Assembly (NCBI GenBank): GCA_036379935.1
Contig: DASVFT010000050.1
Coordinates: 14,361 to 78,360 of the forward strand
DNA: 64,000 bases
Source of the DNA: JAOPZW01 sp036379935
Lineage (GTDB): Bacteria; Actinomycetota; Thermoleophilia; Solirubrobacterales; Solirubrobacteraceae
Direction: 5' to 3'
This document shows positions 25,973-34,379 of this stretch, in pieces. Position numbers and translations under genes: made by a program. The stretch's first letter is position 1. The number at the start of each line of letters is the position of its first letter. The notes beneath the pieces are model-generated. The model did not search any database. It was given only the letters and a program-made list of their open reading frames with translations, and was not told the DNA's origin.

Positions 25973-27487
25973 CTAGCCGCCTGCGGCATGGACGGCGAGG
26001 ACGGCCTCGATGGTGTCGGCCTCCGTGGCCGCCTTGTCGGGGCGGTGGCGCAGCACGCGCGCGAAGCGCAGCGCGACCCCGCCCGGGTAGCGCGTGCTCG
26101 TCTGCACCCCGTCGAAGGCCACCTCGACCACGAGCTCGGGCCGCACGTGCACGGTCCAGTCGTCGCGGGCGACCTCGAGCGCGAGCAGGCGCTCGGTCTG
26201 CCACGCGAGCATGGCGTCGGTCAGGCCCTTGAAGGTCTTGCCGAGCATGACGAACCCGCCGCCGCCCTCGCGTGCGCCCAGGTGCAGGTTGCTGAGCCAC
26301 CCGCGGCGGCGACCGTGTCCCCACTCGGCGGCGAGGACGACGAGATCGAGCGTGTGGCGCAGCTTGACCTTCAGCCAGCCGGCGCCCCGCCGCCCGGCCG
26401 CATACGGGGCGTCGAGCGCCTTGACCACGAGCCCCTCGTGGCCCGCGGCGAGCGCGGCGTCGAGGAAGGCCTGCGCGCCGCGCGCGTCCTCGACGACGAC
26501 GCGCGGGACGCGGCTCGCGGCCGGCACGATCTCGGCCAGGGCCACGGCCCGCTCGGAGCCCGGCCGGTCGATGAGGTCCTCGCCGTCGACGTGCAGCAGG
26601 TCGAAGAACAGCGGCGTGAGCGGCACGGATGCGTCGCCCGTCCGCGTCCCGAAGCGGCTGGCGGTGACCTGGAAGCGATGCGGACGCCCGTCGGCGCGCA
26701 GGGCGATGGCCTCGCCGTCGAGCACGAGCTCGCGGGCGGGAAGGGCCAGGGCCGCCTGCACCACCTCGGGCACGCGCGCCGTGATGTCGTCGAGGCTGCG
26801 CGTGAACGCGCGAACCTCGTCGCCGCGGCGATGGACCTGCAGGCGCGCGCCGTCGAGCTTGTACTCGGCGGCCGCCGCGCCGATGCGCTCGATCGCGCTC
26901 TCGACGTCGTCGCCGGGCGCCGCGAGCATCGGCTGGATGGGCCGCCCGACCTCCAGGCCGATGGCGGCCAGTCCCGGGCCTCCGTGCGCGAGCGCGACCT
27001 CCGCCACCGCACCGAGGTCGCCGCGCAGCATGAGCGCGCGGCGCACCGCGTCGCGCGGGACGCCGGCAGCGCGCGCCACGGCTTCGACCATCACGCCCTC
27101 CTGGGCGCCCTGCCGCAGCTCGCCGGTCATCAGCCTCGTCAGGAAGCGCTGCTCGGCGGCGGTGGCGCCCCCGAACAGCGCGGCGAGCGCCTCGCGGCGC
27201 GCGGCCTGCGAGCCAGACCCCGCGAGCGCGCCGATGCGCGCGCACGCCGCGTCGACCTCCGCGACCTGAAGCGTGGCCGCCGTGGCCGGGGCCGGGAGGT
27301 CGCGCAGGCTGCGGTAGCCCACGCCGATCTGGCGCTGGCGCAGCTCGCCGGACAGGTACGCGACCCCGATCGCGACCTCGGACGGACCCAGCCGGCGCAG
27401 CGTCTCGGCCAGCCGCTCGACCTTGGTCGTCCGCGCGGGGGTGTCGCGTACGACCTCCGACGTCGCGGTCAGCTCGGCCAGGAGCAC
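25973..27487 (-). CDS. ATP-dependent DNA ligase (actinobacterial LigB-like)
   Basis: The 504-residue protein seals nicks in DNA using ATP. An N-terminal helical DNA-binding domain (about 1-170) contains RFLTRLMTGELRQGAQEGVM. The adenylation motif I is AEYKLDGARLQVHR with the nucleophile at Lys210, followed by ELVLDGEAIAL (motif III) and EGLVVKALDAPY (motif IV). GWLKVKL (motif V) and an OB-fold with LGKTFKGLTD come last. GTG 27487 gives an N-terminus, LLAELTATSEVV, that matches family members. No Ku or LigD genes are adjacent, so it is more likely an accessory repair ligase than an NHEJ one. Confidence 0.92.
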   Translation of the reverse strand: MLLAELTATSEVVRDTPARTTKVERLAETLRRLGPSEVAIGVAYLSGELRQRQIGVGYRSLRDLPAPATAATLQVAEVDAACARIGALAGSGSQAARREALAALFGGATAAEQRFLTRLMTGELRQGAQEGVMVEAVARAAGVPRDAVRRALMLRGDLGAVAEVALAHGGPGLAAIGLEVGRPIQPMLAAPGDDVESAIERIGAAAAEYKLDGARLQVHRRGDEVRAFTRSLDDITARVPEVVQAALALPARELVLDGEAIALRADGRPHRFQVTASRFGTRTGDASVPLTPLFFDLLHVDGEDLIDRPGSERAVALAEIVPAASRVPRVVVEDARGAQAFLDAALAAGHEGLVVKALDAPYAAGRRGAGWLKVKLRHTLDLVVLAAEWGHGRRRGWLSNLHLGAREGGGGFVMLGKTFKGLTDAMLAWQTERLLALEVARDDWTVHVRPELVVEVAFDGVQTSTRYPGGVALRFARVLRHRPDKAATEADTIEAVLAVHAAGG

Positions 27488-27559
27488 GATGACAATGTGG
27501 CAGGCGCCGTCGCCCGCCGCCCGGCAGGCGCCGTCGCTCTCGGCTCGCGCCCTGTATGA
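27488..27559. promoter_or_regulatory. Divergent ligase/hypothetical-gene promoter with 15-bp direct repeat
   Basis: This 72-bp intergenic segment separates the ligase start from the gene at 27560. GGCAGGCGCCGTCGC occurs exactly at 27499-27513 and 27523-27537, a 24-bp period. Each copy contains the palindrome GGCGCC. The repeats may be operators shared by both genes. Confidence 0.45.
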
Positions 27560-28189
27560 ATGGCGGTCGTGCCCAACGCGATGCGCTCGTTCGACCCTCG
27601 TCGCGTCGGCCGGCTGGAATGCGAGACCTGGGTCACCTACTACCGGCGCGAGTGGTGGAAGTTCCTGCGCGCGGCGGTGTCGGTGACGCGCCACGCCTTC
27701 GCGCTCTCGTGGCCGGCCACGCTACGCGGGGCGTGGCTCGTCCTGCGCGCCAACCAGCTCTGGGCGCCGTATCCCGACAACGACCCCGACGGAGCGCGGC
27801 GGTGCATGCGCAGCTTCTACGCGCTCGTGGCGCGACGGCACGGCGAGACGTTCGACGTCGCCGAGGCGGCGCGGCTCGAGGTCGAGTGGTGGCGCATTCA
27901 CCGCTCGCTCCAGCGCGAGGACCCGGACGGCGACGAGGCCGCGCTGGTCGATGCGCTCGCGGCGCTCTACGCGCACGTGTATGCGGTGCCTGCGGCCGAC
28001 GTGCGCCTGGCCGCGCAGGAGCGGGCGCTGGCCATGCGCCACTCCGATCGCTGGGTCGGCCAGGGCTGCGATCCCCGCAGCGGGCTCGTGCCCGAGGAGC
28101 GTGCCGCGCTCGTGCGGTCCTACGCGGCGCTGCTGGCGGCGGTGCATCGGCCGGCGCCTGGTACCGGCCCTCGCGCTGCGTCATCCTGA
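27560..28189 (+). CDS. Conserved-looking protein of unknown function
   Basis: I do not recognise this 209-residue protein. Its composition is normal for a real gene and rich in Trp/Tyr near the start (TWVTYYRREWWKFLRAAVSV). Hydrophobic stretches around residues 38-65 (TRHAFALSWPATLRGAWLVL) could be membrane-associated or buried helices. The second half is helical and acidic, with SDRWVGQGCDP near residue 170. No catalytic motif is evident. It stands between the divergent DNA ligase and the methylenetetrahydrofolate reductase 9 bp downstream, so it may be co-transcribed with the latter. ATG at 27560 is chosen; ATG 27581 is an alternative. Confidence 0.7.
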   Translation: MAVVPNAMRSFDPRRVGRLECETWVTYYRREWWKFLRAAVSVTRHAFALSWPATLRGAWLVLRANQLWAPYPDNDPDGARRCMRSFYALVARRHGETFDVAEAARLEVEWWRIHRSLQREDPDGDEAALVDALAALYAHVYAVPAADVRLAAQERALAMRHSDRWVGQGCDPRSGLVPEERAALVRSYAALLAAVHRPAPGTGPRAASS

Positions 28190-28198
28190 AGGCAGCCC

Positions 28199-29092
28199 GT
28201 GCTCGCCGACACGCTCGCCTCCGGCCGCTTCGTGGTGACCGCGGAGCTCAGCCCACCGCTCGAGCCCGATCCCGAGCCCGTCCGCGAGTCGGCCCGCGCG
28301 CTCGCCGGCGTGGTCGACGCCGCCAACGTGACCGACAACCAGGCGGCGACGGTCAAGATGTCGGCCCTGGCCTGCGCGGCGTGGATGCGCCAGGAAGGGC
28401 TCGAGCCGATCCTGCAGCTGACCACCCGCGACCGCAACGTGATGGCGCTCCAGTCCGACCTGCTGGCGGCGTGGGCGATCGGGGTCGGCACGGTGCTCGT
28501 GCTCTCGGGCGATCCGCTGGGCGTCGGGCCCTACGCGTCGATCGCCACGCAGGTGGCGGACCTCGACTCGGCGGGACTGGCGCGGCTCGTGGCCGCCATG
28601 AACGAGGGCCGCCTCGCGGCCGGCGAGAGGCTGCGGACGCCGACCGGGTTCCTCGTCGCCAGCGCCGCCAACCCGCTGGTGGACTCGGTGGCGAACGTCG
28701 AGTACAAGCTCGACGCCGGCGTACGCTGCCTGCAGACGAACGTCGTCTACGACGTCGAGCGCTTCGCGGAGTGGTTCGCGCCGATGGTCAGGGCCGGCGT
28801 GACGGAGCGCGCCGCCGTCATCGTCGGCGTGACGCCGCCGCGCAGCGCTCGCATGCTCGAGCACCTGCACGACGGCATTCCGGGGATCGAGGTCGACGAG
28901 GCCACGTTCGCCCGGATGCGCGGCCTCGAGGGCGAGGAGGCCAAGGCGGCCGGCATCGCGCTCGCGGTGGACGTCATCCAGGGCGTGCGCGCCCTTCCGG
29001 GCGTGGCCGGCGTGCACATCATGGCCCCGGGATGGGCGACCGAGGCCGTCCCCCGCGTGGTCAGGGCGGCGGGACTGGCTTGGGTTGCGTGA
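28199..29092 (+). CDS. metF: Methylenetetrahydrofolate reductase
   Basis: This 297-residue flavoenzyme reduces methylene-tetrahydrofolate to methyl-tetrahydrofolate for methionine synthesis. The N-terminal FVVTAELSPPLEPDP carries the catalytic Glu of the beta-alpha barrel. VDAANVTDNQAATVKMS, ILQLTTRDRN, VLVLSGDPLG and LQTNVVYDVERF mark successive strands with the folate- and FAD-contacting residues. It begins at GTG 28199 with AAGG 7 bases upstream. MetF enzymes are NADH-dependent and 280-300 residues long, which fits. Confidence 0.9.
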   Translation: MLADTLASGRFVVTAELSPPLEPDPEPVRESARALAGVVDAANVTDNQAATVKMSALACAAWMRQEGLEPILQLTTRDRNVMALQSDLLAAWAIGVGTVLVLSGDPLGVGPYASIATQVADLDSAGLARLVAAMNEGRLAAGERLRTPTGFLVASAANPLVDSVANVEYKLDAGVRCLQTNVVYDVERFAEWFAPMVRAGVTERAAVIVGVTPPRSARMLEHLHDGIPGIEVDEATFARMRGLEGEEAKAAGIALAVDVIQGVRALPGVAGVHIMAPGWATEAVPRVVRAAGLAWVA

Positions 29093-29114
29093 GCGCAGTG
29101 CTATCAGGGAAGCC

Positions 29115-30065
29115 ATGCGACGGATGCCCTTGCTGCGGACCTGCGCCCTGATGATGGCGGCCGTCGCGGCCGCGCTGGCCGCGCCCGCCGCAGCGCCCGC
29201 CGCGACCGTCCTCAGCAGCGAGCCCGCTCCCACGCGGGTCGCCGCCTGGGAGGGCACGGTCATGTGGTCTCAGCTGGACCCGGCGACGGGCGACTACCGC
29301 CTCGTGAAGTCGGTCGCGGCCGGCGCCCCCACCGTCGTGCCGGTCCCCGAGCGCGCCGGTGGGCCCTTCGACATCGACCTGGGGACCAACCGCTCGGGCA
29401 GCACCTACGCCGTCTACACGCGCGCCGGCGACCTCTACCGCCTGAGCGTGGCCTCGGGGGTGGAGACGAAGATCACGAAGCTGAGCTCGCCCACGCTCGC
29501 CGAGCGCGATCCCACGATCCAGCGTGGCGAGATCGCCTTCATCCGCCGCGACCGCGGGTTCGACCAGCTGCGCATCGGCAACACGCTGACGAGCTCCGCC
29601 GGCAGCCGCTTCCTGGTCAAGGAGCGCGCGATCCTCAGCGCCGAGCTGGCCATCAAGCAGGTCGCCTACGTGGAGCGGTCGGGGAGCACGCGCCGGGTCC
29701 ACGTGCGCAACATCCGCACGGGCCACGACCAGGTCGTCTACCGCGCGACCTCCGGCGGCGCGAACTTCGCCGGCATCACCAAGCCAGGCTACGGGCAGGA
29801 CCTCGACGGGTTCGTCTGGGCGCGCACGAACCTCGGCTCGGGCACCGGCAACCGCTTCGTCCGCTACCAGCTGCGGGGCTCCAGGCTCAGCTACGCGCAG
29901 GGCTCGCCGCGGTACAACTCGACCTCCTGGGCCGGCCCGCAGCTCGGAGCGGCGACCTCGTCGTCGCTGGACGGCAGCGACAGCCCCGGCGCCTGCGACG
30001 ACGCCGGCGTCCACTACTGCTACGTCACGGTGACGGGTCCACTGAGCTTCACGCTGAGGCCCTGA
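29115..30065 (+). CDS. Secreted TolB-like beta-propeller protein, function unknown
   Basis: The 316-residue protein has a signal peptide (LLRTCALMMAAVAAALAAPAAAPA). Repeated blade-like strands follow: VAAWEGTVMWSQLDPATGDY, STYAVYTRAGDLYRLSVASG and EIAFIRRDRGFDQLRIG. These recall WD40/TolB-type propellers. Two cysteines near the end (GACDDAGVHYC) may pair. ATG 29115 follows an AGGGA site and gives the signal peptide; the in-frame GTG at 29085 would overlap metF and add charged residues. Similar single-propeller secreted proteins are common in Thermoleophilia, with no known activity. Confidence 0.75.
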   Translation: MRRMPLLRTCALMMAAVAAALAAPAAAPAATVLSSEPAPTRVAAWEGTVMWSQLDPATGDYRLVKSVAAGAPTVVPVPERAGGPFDIDLGTNRSGSTYAVYTRAGDLYRLSVASGVETKITKLSSPTLAERDPTIQRGEIAFIRRDRGFDQLRIGNTLTSSAGSRFLVKERAILSAELAIKQVAYVERSGSTRRVHVRNIRTGHDQVVYRATSGGANFAGITKPGYGQDLDGFVWARTNLGSGTGNRFVRYQLRGSRLSYAQGSPRYNSTSWAGPQLGAATSSSLDGSDSPGACDDAGVHYCYVTVTGPLSFTLRP

Positions 30066-30071
30066 CGGGGC

Positions 30072-31400
30072 ATGTCGACGCCCCCAGAAAAGACGCCCCA
30101 CCGCGTCGTCGTCGTGGGCGGCGGGTTCGGCGGGCTGCAGGCCACGCTCAAGCTCGCGCGCCTGCCGGTGGAGGTGACGCTGGTCGACCGGCGCAACTTC
30201 CACCTGTTCCAGCCCCTCGCCTACCAGGTGGCCACGGGCGCCCTCTCGCCGGCCGAGATCTGCTACCCGCTGCGGCGCATCTTCCGGCGCCGGCGCAACG
30301 TCCGCGTGATCCTCGCCGAGGTGGTCGACGTCGAGCTCGAGACGCGGCGCATCGGCCTGCGCGGCGTCGCCGGAGACACGGACCCCGACCCGCTGGCCTA
30401 CGACACGCTCATCGTCTCGGGCGGGTCGGAGTACTCCTACTTCGGGCACGACGAGTGGCGTGAGCACGCCGCCGAGCTCAAGACGCTCGAGGGCGCTCTG
30501 ACCTTGCGCCGCGAGATCCTCGAGGCCTTCGAGGCGGCCGAGCTCGAGGCGGACCCGGCCGTGCAGGACGAGTACCTGACCTTCGTCGTCGTCGGCGCGG
30601 GGACCACCGGCGTCGAGATGGCGGGCCAGATCGCCGAGATCGCCCACGACCTGCGGGGCGACTTCAGGGCCGCCGATCCCGCCCGCGCGAGCATCCTCCT
30701 GGTCGAGGCGGGCGATCGCGTGCTCGCCGGCTTCCCACCCAGCCTCTCGGCCAGGGCGACGCGCTCGCTCGAGAGCCTCGGGGTCACGCCCCGCCTGGGC
30801 GAGGCGGTCGTCGACGTGGCGCCCCGCAGTGTCACCGTGAAGCGCAGCGACGGCGAGATCGACCGGATCGCGACGCGCACGATCATCTGGGCCGCCGGCG
30901 TGGTGGCCTCGCCGCTGGCGGCCCTGCTGGCCGAGCGCGCCGGCCTCGAGGTCGATCGCGCCGGGCGGCTGGAGGTGCTCGCGGATCTCTCGCTGCCCGG
31001 TCGCCCCGAGGTGCTTGGGATCGGCGACATGGTGCGGGTGCGGCAGCCCGACGGCACGTCGCTCGTGCTGCCCGGCGTCGCTCCGGTGGCCATGCAGGAG
31101 GGCCGGCACGCGGCCAGGGTCGTGCGCGACCGCCTCGAGGGCCGGGCGGCCCGACCGTTCCGCTACCGCGACAAGGGCAACCTCGCCACCATCGGCCGCG
31201 CCCGTGCCGTGGCCGACATCAAGGGCCTGCACCTCAGCGGGTTCATCGCCTGGATCAGCTGGCTCCTCGTGCACCTGTGGTACCTGATCGGCTTCCAGAA
31301 CCGGCTGCTCGTCCTGATCCGCTGGGCGTTCAGCTTCGCCACCCATGGGCGTGGCGCGCGCCTCATCGCGCACGAGCCGCCGGAGCGCTCGGCGTCCTAG
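30072..31400 (+). CDS. ndh: Type II NADH dehydrogenase (NDH-2)
   Basis: The 442-residue FAD enzyme passes electrons from NADH to quinone without proton pumping. The FAD site is VVVVGGGFGGLQATL (about 12-26) and the NADH site is FVVVGAGTTGVEMAGQIAEI (about 172-191). VLGIGDMVRVRQPDG is the second FAD contact. The C-terminal amphipathic/hydrophobic region (FIAWISWLLVHLWYLIGFQN) attaches it to the membrane, as in other NDH-2 enzymes. It follows the propeller gene by 6 bp. Its stop overlaps that of the convergent PhzF gene by 4 bp. Confidence 0.93.
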   Translation: MSTPPEKTPHRVVVVGGGFGGLQATLKLARLPVEVTLVDRRNFHLFQPLAYQVATGALSPAEICYPLRRIFRRRRNVRVILAEVVDVELETRRIGLRGVAGDTDPDPLAYDTLIVSGGSEYSYFGHDEWREHAAELKTLEGALTLRREILEAFEAAELEADPAVQDEYLTFVVVGAGTTGVEMAGQIAEIAHDLRGDFRAADPARASILLVEAGDRVLAGFPPSLSARATRSLESLGVTPRLGEAVVDVAPRSVTVKRSDGEIDRIATRTIIWAAGVVASPLAALLAERAGLEVDRAGRLEVLADLSLPGRPEVLGIGDMVRVRQPDGTSLVLPGVAPVAMQEGRHAARVVRDRLEGRAARPFRYRDKGNLATIGRARAVADIKGLHLSGFIAWISWLLVHLWYLIGFQNRLLVLIRWAFSFATHGRGARLIAHEPPERSAS

Positions 31401-32233
31401 AGCTCGACCTGGCCCGAGATGCAGGTCACCGTGGCGCCGCCCACCCAGATGGTGGCGTCGGCGTCGCGCGTGATGTGGACGCGCCCGGACCGACCGAGTG
31501 GCGCTCCCTGGCTGGCCACGTAGGGCGCGCTCGCCCGCTCGGTCCGCAGCAGCCATTCCGCCAGCGAGGCGTTCAGGCTCCCGGTCACGGGGTCCTCCAC
31601 CGTGGAGCCGTCCTTGGGGAAGAAGGCCCGCACTTCGAAGGCGGCCTCCGAGCCCTCCGGATAGGGGCCGACCACGCCCAGGTCGAGGTCGACGAAGCCC
31701 GGCCTCAGGGCCAGCACCGCATCGGCGCTGGCCAGCAGGACGGCGACCCATCCCGGCCCGTTGTCGACCCACGCGGCGTCGACGATCGCATCGCGCTCGA
31801 TGCCCAGCACCGCGGCGATGTGGCGCACGAGCGACTCCTCCACCGGCCCGGAGCGGACGAGCGGCGGCGCGGCGAAGGCGAGCCCGTTGGGCGTGCGGCG
31901 TATCGCCACCAGGCCGGCGGCGCACTCCTGCACCACGGCCTGCGCCTGGTCCGATCGTCCCGAGCCCTCCAGCCACGCATGGCATGTGCCCAGGGTCGGG
32001 TGACCGGCGAACGGGAGCTCGAGGACGGGCGTGAAGATCCGCACGCGGTAGTCGGCGCTCGCGTCGGTCGGCGGCAGGACGAACGTCGTCTCCGACAGGT
32101 TCGTCCAGTGCGCGAACCGCTGCATCTCCTCGGTGCCGAGGCCGGCGCCGTCGAGCACGACCGCCACCGGGTTGCCGCGGTAGGGCGTGGTGGTGAAGAC
32201 GTCGACCTGGCTGAACGGGCGCGTGCGTGGCAT
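31397..32233 (-). CDS. PhzF-family isomerase
   Basis: The 278-residue protein has the diaminopimelate-epimerase-like double fold of PhzF. It contains QVDVFTTTPYRGNPVAVVLD at the start, the catalytic Glu in NLSETTFVLPP (about residue 48), and VLELPFAGHPTLGTCHAW. DPVTGSLNASLAEWLL is in the second half. PhzF itself isomerises a phenazine precursor, but most relatives have unknown substrates and no phenazine genes are present here. The region upstream of its ATG is the inverted-repeat element, so its promoter probably lies inside or beyond that element. Confidence 0.9.
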   Translation of the reverse strand: MPRTRPFSQVDVFTTTPYRGNPVAVVLDGAGLGTEEMQRFAHWTNLSETTFVLPPTDASADYRVRIFTPVLELPFAGHPTLGTCHAWLEGSGRSDQAQAVVQECAAGLVAIRRTPNGLAFAAPPLVRSGPVEESLVRHIAAVLGIERDAIVDAAWVDNGPGWVAVLLASADAVLALRPGFVDLDLGVVGPYPEGSEAAFEVRAFFPKDGSTVEDPVTGSLNASLAEWLLRTERASAPYVASQGAPLGRSGRVHITRDADATIWVGGATVTCISGQVEL

Positions 32234-32238
32234 CGCGG

Positions 32239-32412
32239 GCTAGATGATTGATTCCACGGCCCCCACGACCATCTGTCCGCGCCCCGCGGCGCCGGATCGC
32301 CACGGTCCGAAGAGGTCCGTGGCTCTGCCACTGTCCCCCTTCGGCCCGCGTCGCCCGGCATCCACGGTGCACGGCCGTCTGGCCGCGCGGGCCGTAAAAT
32401 CAATCATCTAGC
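32239..32412. repeat. 174-bp element bounded by 24-bp inverted repeats
   Basis: The left end (32239-32262) begins GCTAGATGATTGATT and closes ACGGCCC. The right end (32389-32412) is its reverse complement with only two mismatches. Inside, a second hairpin at 32299-32323 pairs GCCACGGTCC with GGTCCGTGGC around GAAGA (9 of 10 pairs). No open frame of note lies inside. The unit fills almost the whole gap between the divergent PhzF and MBL-fold genes. It looks like a small non-autonomous transposon relic (MITE-like) or a structured regulatory element. No clear target duplication is visible. Confidence 0.55.
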
Positions 32413-32433
32413 GGCTGACCCTACTGTTCGCAC

Positions 32434-33120
32434 ATGCTGCGGATCACCTGGTACGGGCACGCCTGCTTCCGGCTTGAGGGCGGCGGCGTCTCGATCGTGA
32501 CCGACCCGTACACCCCCGAGCGCGCCGGCCTGCGGCCCGTGGACGAGCCGGCCGACGCGGTGATCATGAGCTCGGCGACCGACCGCGCCCACTCGTGCGC
32601 GGCGATGGTGCCGGGGTCCCCCGACGTCCTCGACGCCCTCGACGCCGTCGATGCGCCGCGGGTCGTCGCGGGCTCCGTCGAGGTGCAGGCCGTCGGCGCC
32701 AACGAGGGCACGAACCGTCCCGATGCCCCCAAGGACAACGCCCTGTACCGGTTCGAGCTCGACGGCATCGCCGTCTGCCACATGGGCGACGTGGGGGTGG
32801 CCCTGTCCGAGACCCAGCTCGACCCGCTGCGCGGGCGCGTCGACGTGCTCCTCGCCCTCGCCGGCGCCAACCTCACGATCCCGTTGCCCGACCTCGACCA
32901 GGCGATCGACGAGATCGGCCCGCGGGTCGTGATCCCGATGCACTACCGCACGCCGTCGCTGCGCTACACGGCCGGACCCGTAGAGGACTTCCTCGAGCGG
33001 CGCACCGGCGACCACATCGTGAAGCACGACGGCAGCGTCCTCGAGCTGAGCCGCGCCGCGCTGGGCGACGACCGATTGACCATCCACGTCCTGCGTCCGG
33101 CGGCCGACCCGTTGGCGTAG
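32434..33120 (+). CDS. Metallo-beta-lactamase-fold protein with degenerate metal motif
   Basis: The 228-residue protein follows the UlaG-like MBL fold: LRITWYGHACFRLEG, VSIVTDPYTPERAGL, VCHMGDVG with the bridging Asp, and PMHYRTP with the last His. Where relatives have a SHDHPDH-like zinc motif, this protein reads MSSATDRAHS, so most of the first metal ligands are gone. The His-Asp site normally found before the Asn-rich turn is also replaced (GANEGTNRP). It may bind one metal or none and act as a binding protein or altered hydrolase. Length is normal for the family. Confidence 0.8.
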   Translation: MLRITWYGHACFRLEGGGVSIVTDPYTPERAGLRPVDEPADAVIMSSATDRAHSCAAMVPGSPDVLDALDAVDAPRVVAGSVEVQAVGANEGTNRPDAPKDNALYRFELDGIAVCHMGDVGVALSETQLDPLRGRVDVLLALAGANLTIPLPDLDQAIDEIGPRVVIPMHYRTPSLRYTAGPVEDFLERRTGDHIVKHDGSVLELSRAALGDDRLTIHVLRPAADPLA

Positions 33121-33152
33121 GCGCCGGTCGCCGCGCCGCCCGGGTGACCCGC

Positions 33153-34355
33153 TCAGCCGGCGAGCCGGGCCAGGAAGCCGTGCATGCGCTCGAGCGCGAG
33201 GGCGAGGTTCGCGCGCGAGGTCGCGTAGGAGAGGCGCAGATGGTCGGCGCCCTCGGCGCCGAAGGCCGAGCCGGCGAGGAGGGCGACGCCGGCCTCCTCC
33301 AGCAGGCGGTCGGCCAGCTCGTCCGCGCCCAGGGGGACGCCCCTCACGTTGGGGAACGCGTAGAAGGCGCCGCTCGGCGTCACGCACGCCACGCCGGGCA
33401 GGGCGTTGAGGCCGGCGACCACGAGGTCGCGGCGCGCGGCGAACTCGGCCACCATGGCGGCCACGTCGTCCTGCGGCCCGGTCAGCGCCGCGATGCCGGC
33501 GCGCTGGACGAAGGGCGGCACGCACGACGTCGAGTTGACGAAGAAGCGCGTGAGCGGCTCGACCAGGGTCTCCGGCACGGCCGCGTAGCCGCAGCGCCAG
33601 CCGGTCATCGCGTAGGTCTTCGAGAAGCCGTCGAGCAGCACCGTGCGCTCGAGCATCCCCGGCACGCTGGCGATCGAGGCGAAGGCGTCGCCGTAGACCA
33701 GGCGCGCGTAGACCTCGTCGGAGAGGACCCACGCCGGCGTCCCGGCGATGAGCTGCGCCGCCGCGGCGAGATCGGGCGCCGGCGTCAGCCCGCCCGTCGG
33801 GTTGTGGGGCGAGTTGAGGACGACGAGCTTGGTGCGGTCGCTCAGGCGCGCCTCGAGCTCGTCGAGCGCGAAGCTGAACCCGCGCTCCTCGCGCAACGGG
33901 AGCGGCACCGGCGTGCCGCCGGCCCAGCGGATGGCCGACTCGTAGATGGGGAAGCCGGGATCCGGATAGACGATCTCGTCGCCCGGCTCGCAGACGGCGA
34001 GGATGGTGAAGAAGAGGAAGGGCTTGGCGCCGTTGGCCACCAGCACCCGCTCGGGCGCGACGGTCACGCCGCGGGTGCGCGTGAGCTCGGCCGCCACCGC
34101 CTCGCGCAGCTCGGGCAGGCCGGCCGCCGGGCAGTAGTGGGTCTCGCCCGCCCGCAGCGCGGCCACCGCGGCCTCGGTGACATGCGCCGGCGTGTCGAAG
34201 TCGGGCTCGCCGATCTCCAGGTGCACCACGTCGCGCCCGGCGCGCTCCATCGCCCTCGCGCGCGCGAGGACCGAGAAGGCCGACTCCGTCCCGAGGCGGG
34301 CCACGCCCGCCGCCAGGCCGGCTGACTCAGGGGCGCCGAGCACGCGCAGGAGCAT
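33153..34355 (-). CDS. Class I/II PLP aminotransferase (aspartate-type)
   Basis: This 400-residue fold-type I enzyme transfers amino groups between amino and keto acids. Landmarks are VVHLEIGEPDFDTP, VLVANGAKPFLFF (cofactor phosphate loop), and VVLNSPHNPTGGL. VLSDEVYARLVY holds the ring Asp/Tyr pair, DGFSKTYAMTGWRCGY holds the Schiff-base lysine (about 246), and LRLSYATS holds the substrate-carboxylate Arg near the end. The subgroup is AspB/alanine-type with broad specificity. ATG 34355 adds a leader of about 15 residues; an in-frame later start is possible. Confidence 0.9.
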   Translation of the reverse strand: MLLRVLGAPESAGLAAGVARLGTESAFSVLARARAMERAGRDVVHLEIGEPDFDTPAHVTEAAVAALRAGETHYCPAAGLPELREAVAAELTRTRGVTVAPERVLVANGAKPFLFFTILAVCEPGDEIVYPDPGFPIYESAIRWAGGTPVPLPLREERGFSFALDELEARLSDRTKLVVLNSPHNPTGGLTPAPDLAAAAQLIAGTPAWVLSDEVYARLVYGDAFASIASVPGMLERTVLLDGFSKTYAMTGWRCGYAAVPETLVEPLTRFFVNSTSCVPPFVQRAGIAALTGPQDDVAAMVAEFAARRDLVVAGLNALPGVACVTPSGAFYAFPNVRGVPLGADELADRLLEEAGVALLAGSAFGAEGADHLRLSYATSRANLALALERMHGFLARLAG

Positions 34356-34379
34356 ACGCGCCCGCCGCGCTGGCCCGGC

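Noticed and set aside
25973..27487. Non-homologous end-joining locus
   Set aside because: The ligase is LigB-like and has no Ku, polymerase or nuclease partner in the window.
31397..32233. Phenazine biosynthesis
   Set aside because: Only a PhzF-family gene is present; no other phenazine genes occur and the family is widespread without that pathway.
32231..32420. Target-site duplication around the inverted-repeat element
   Set aside because: Flanks read ATCGCGG on the left and GGCTGAC on the right, with no convincing duplication, so transposition is not proven.
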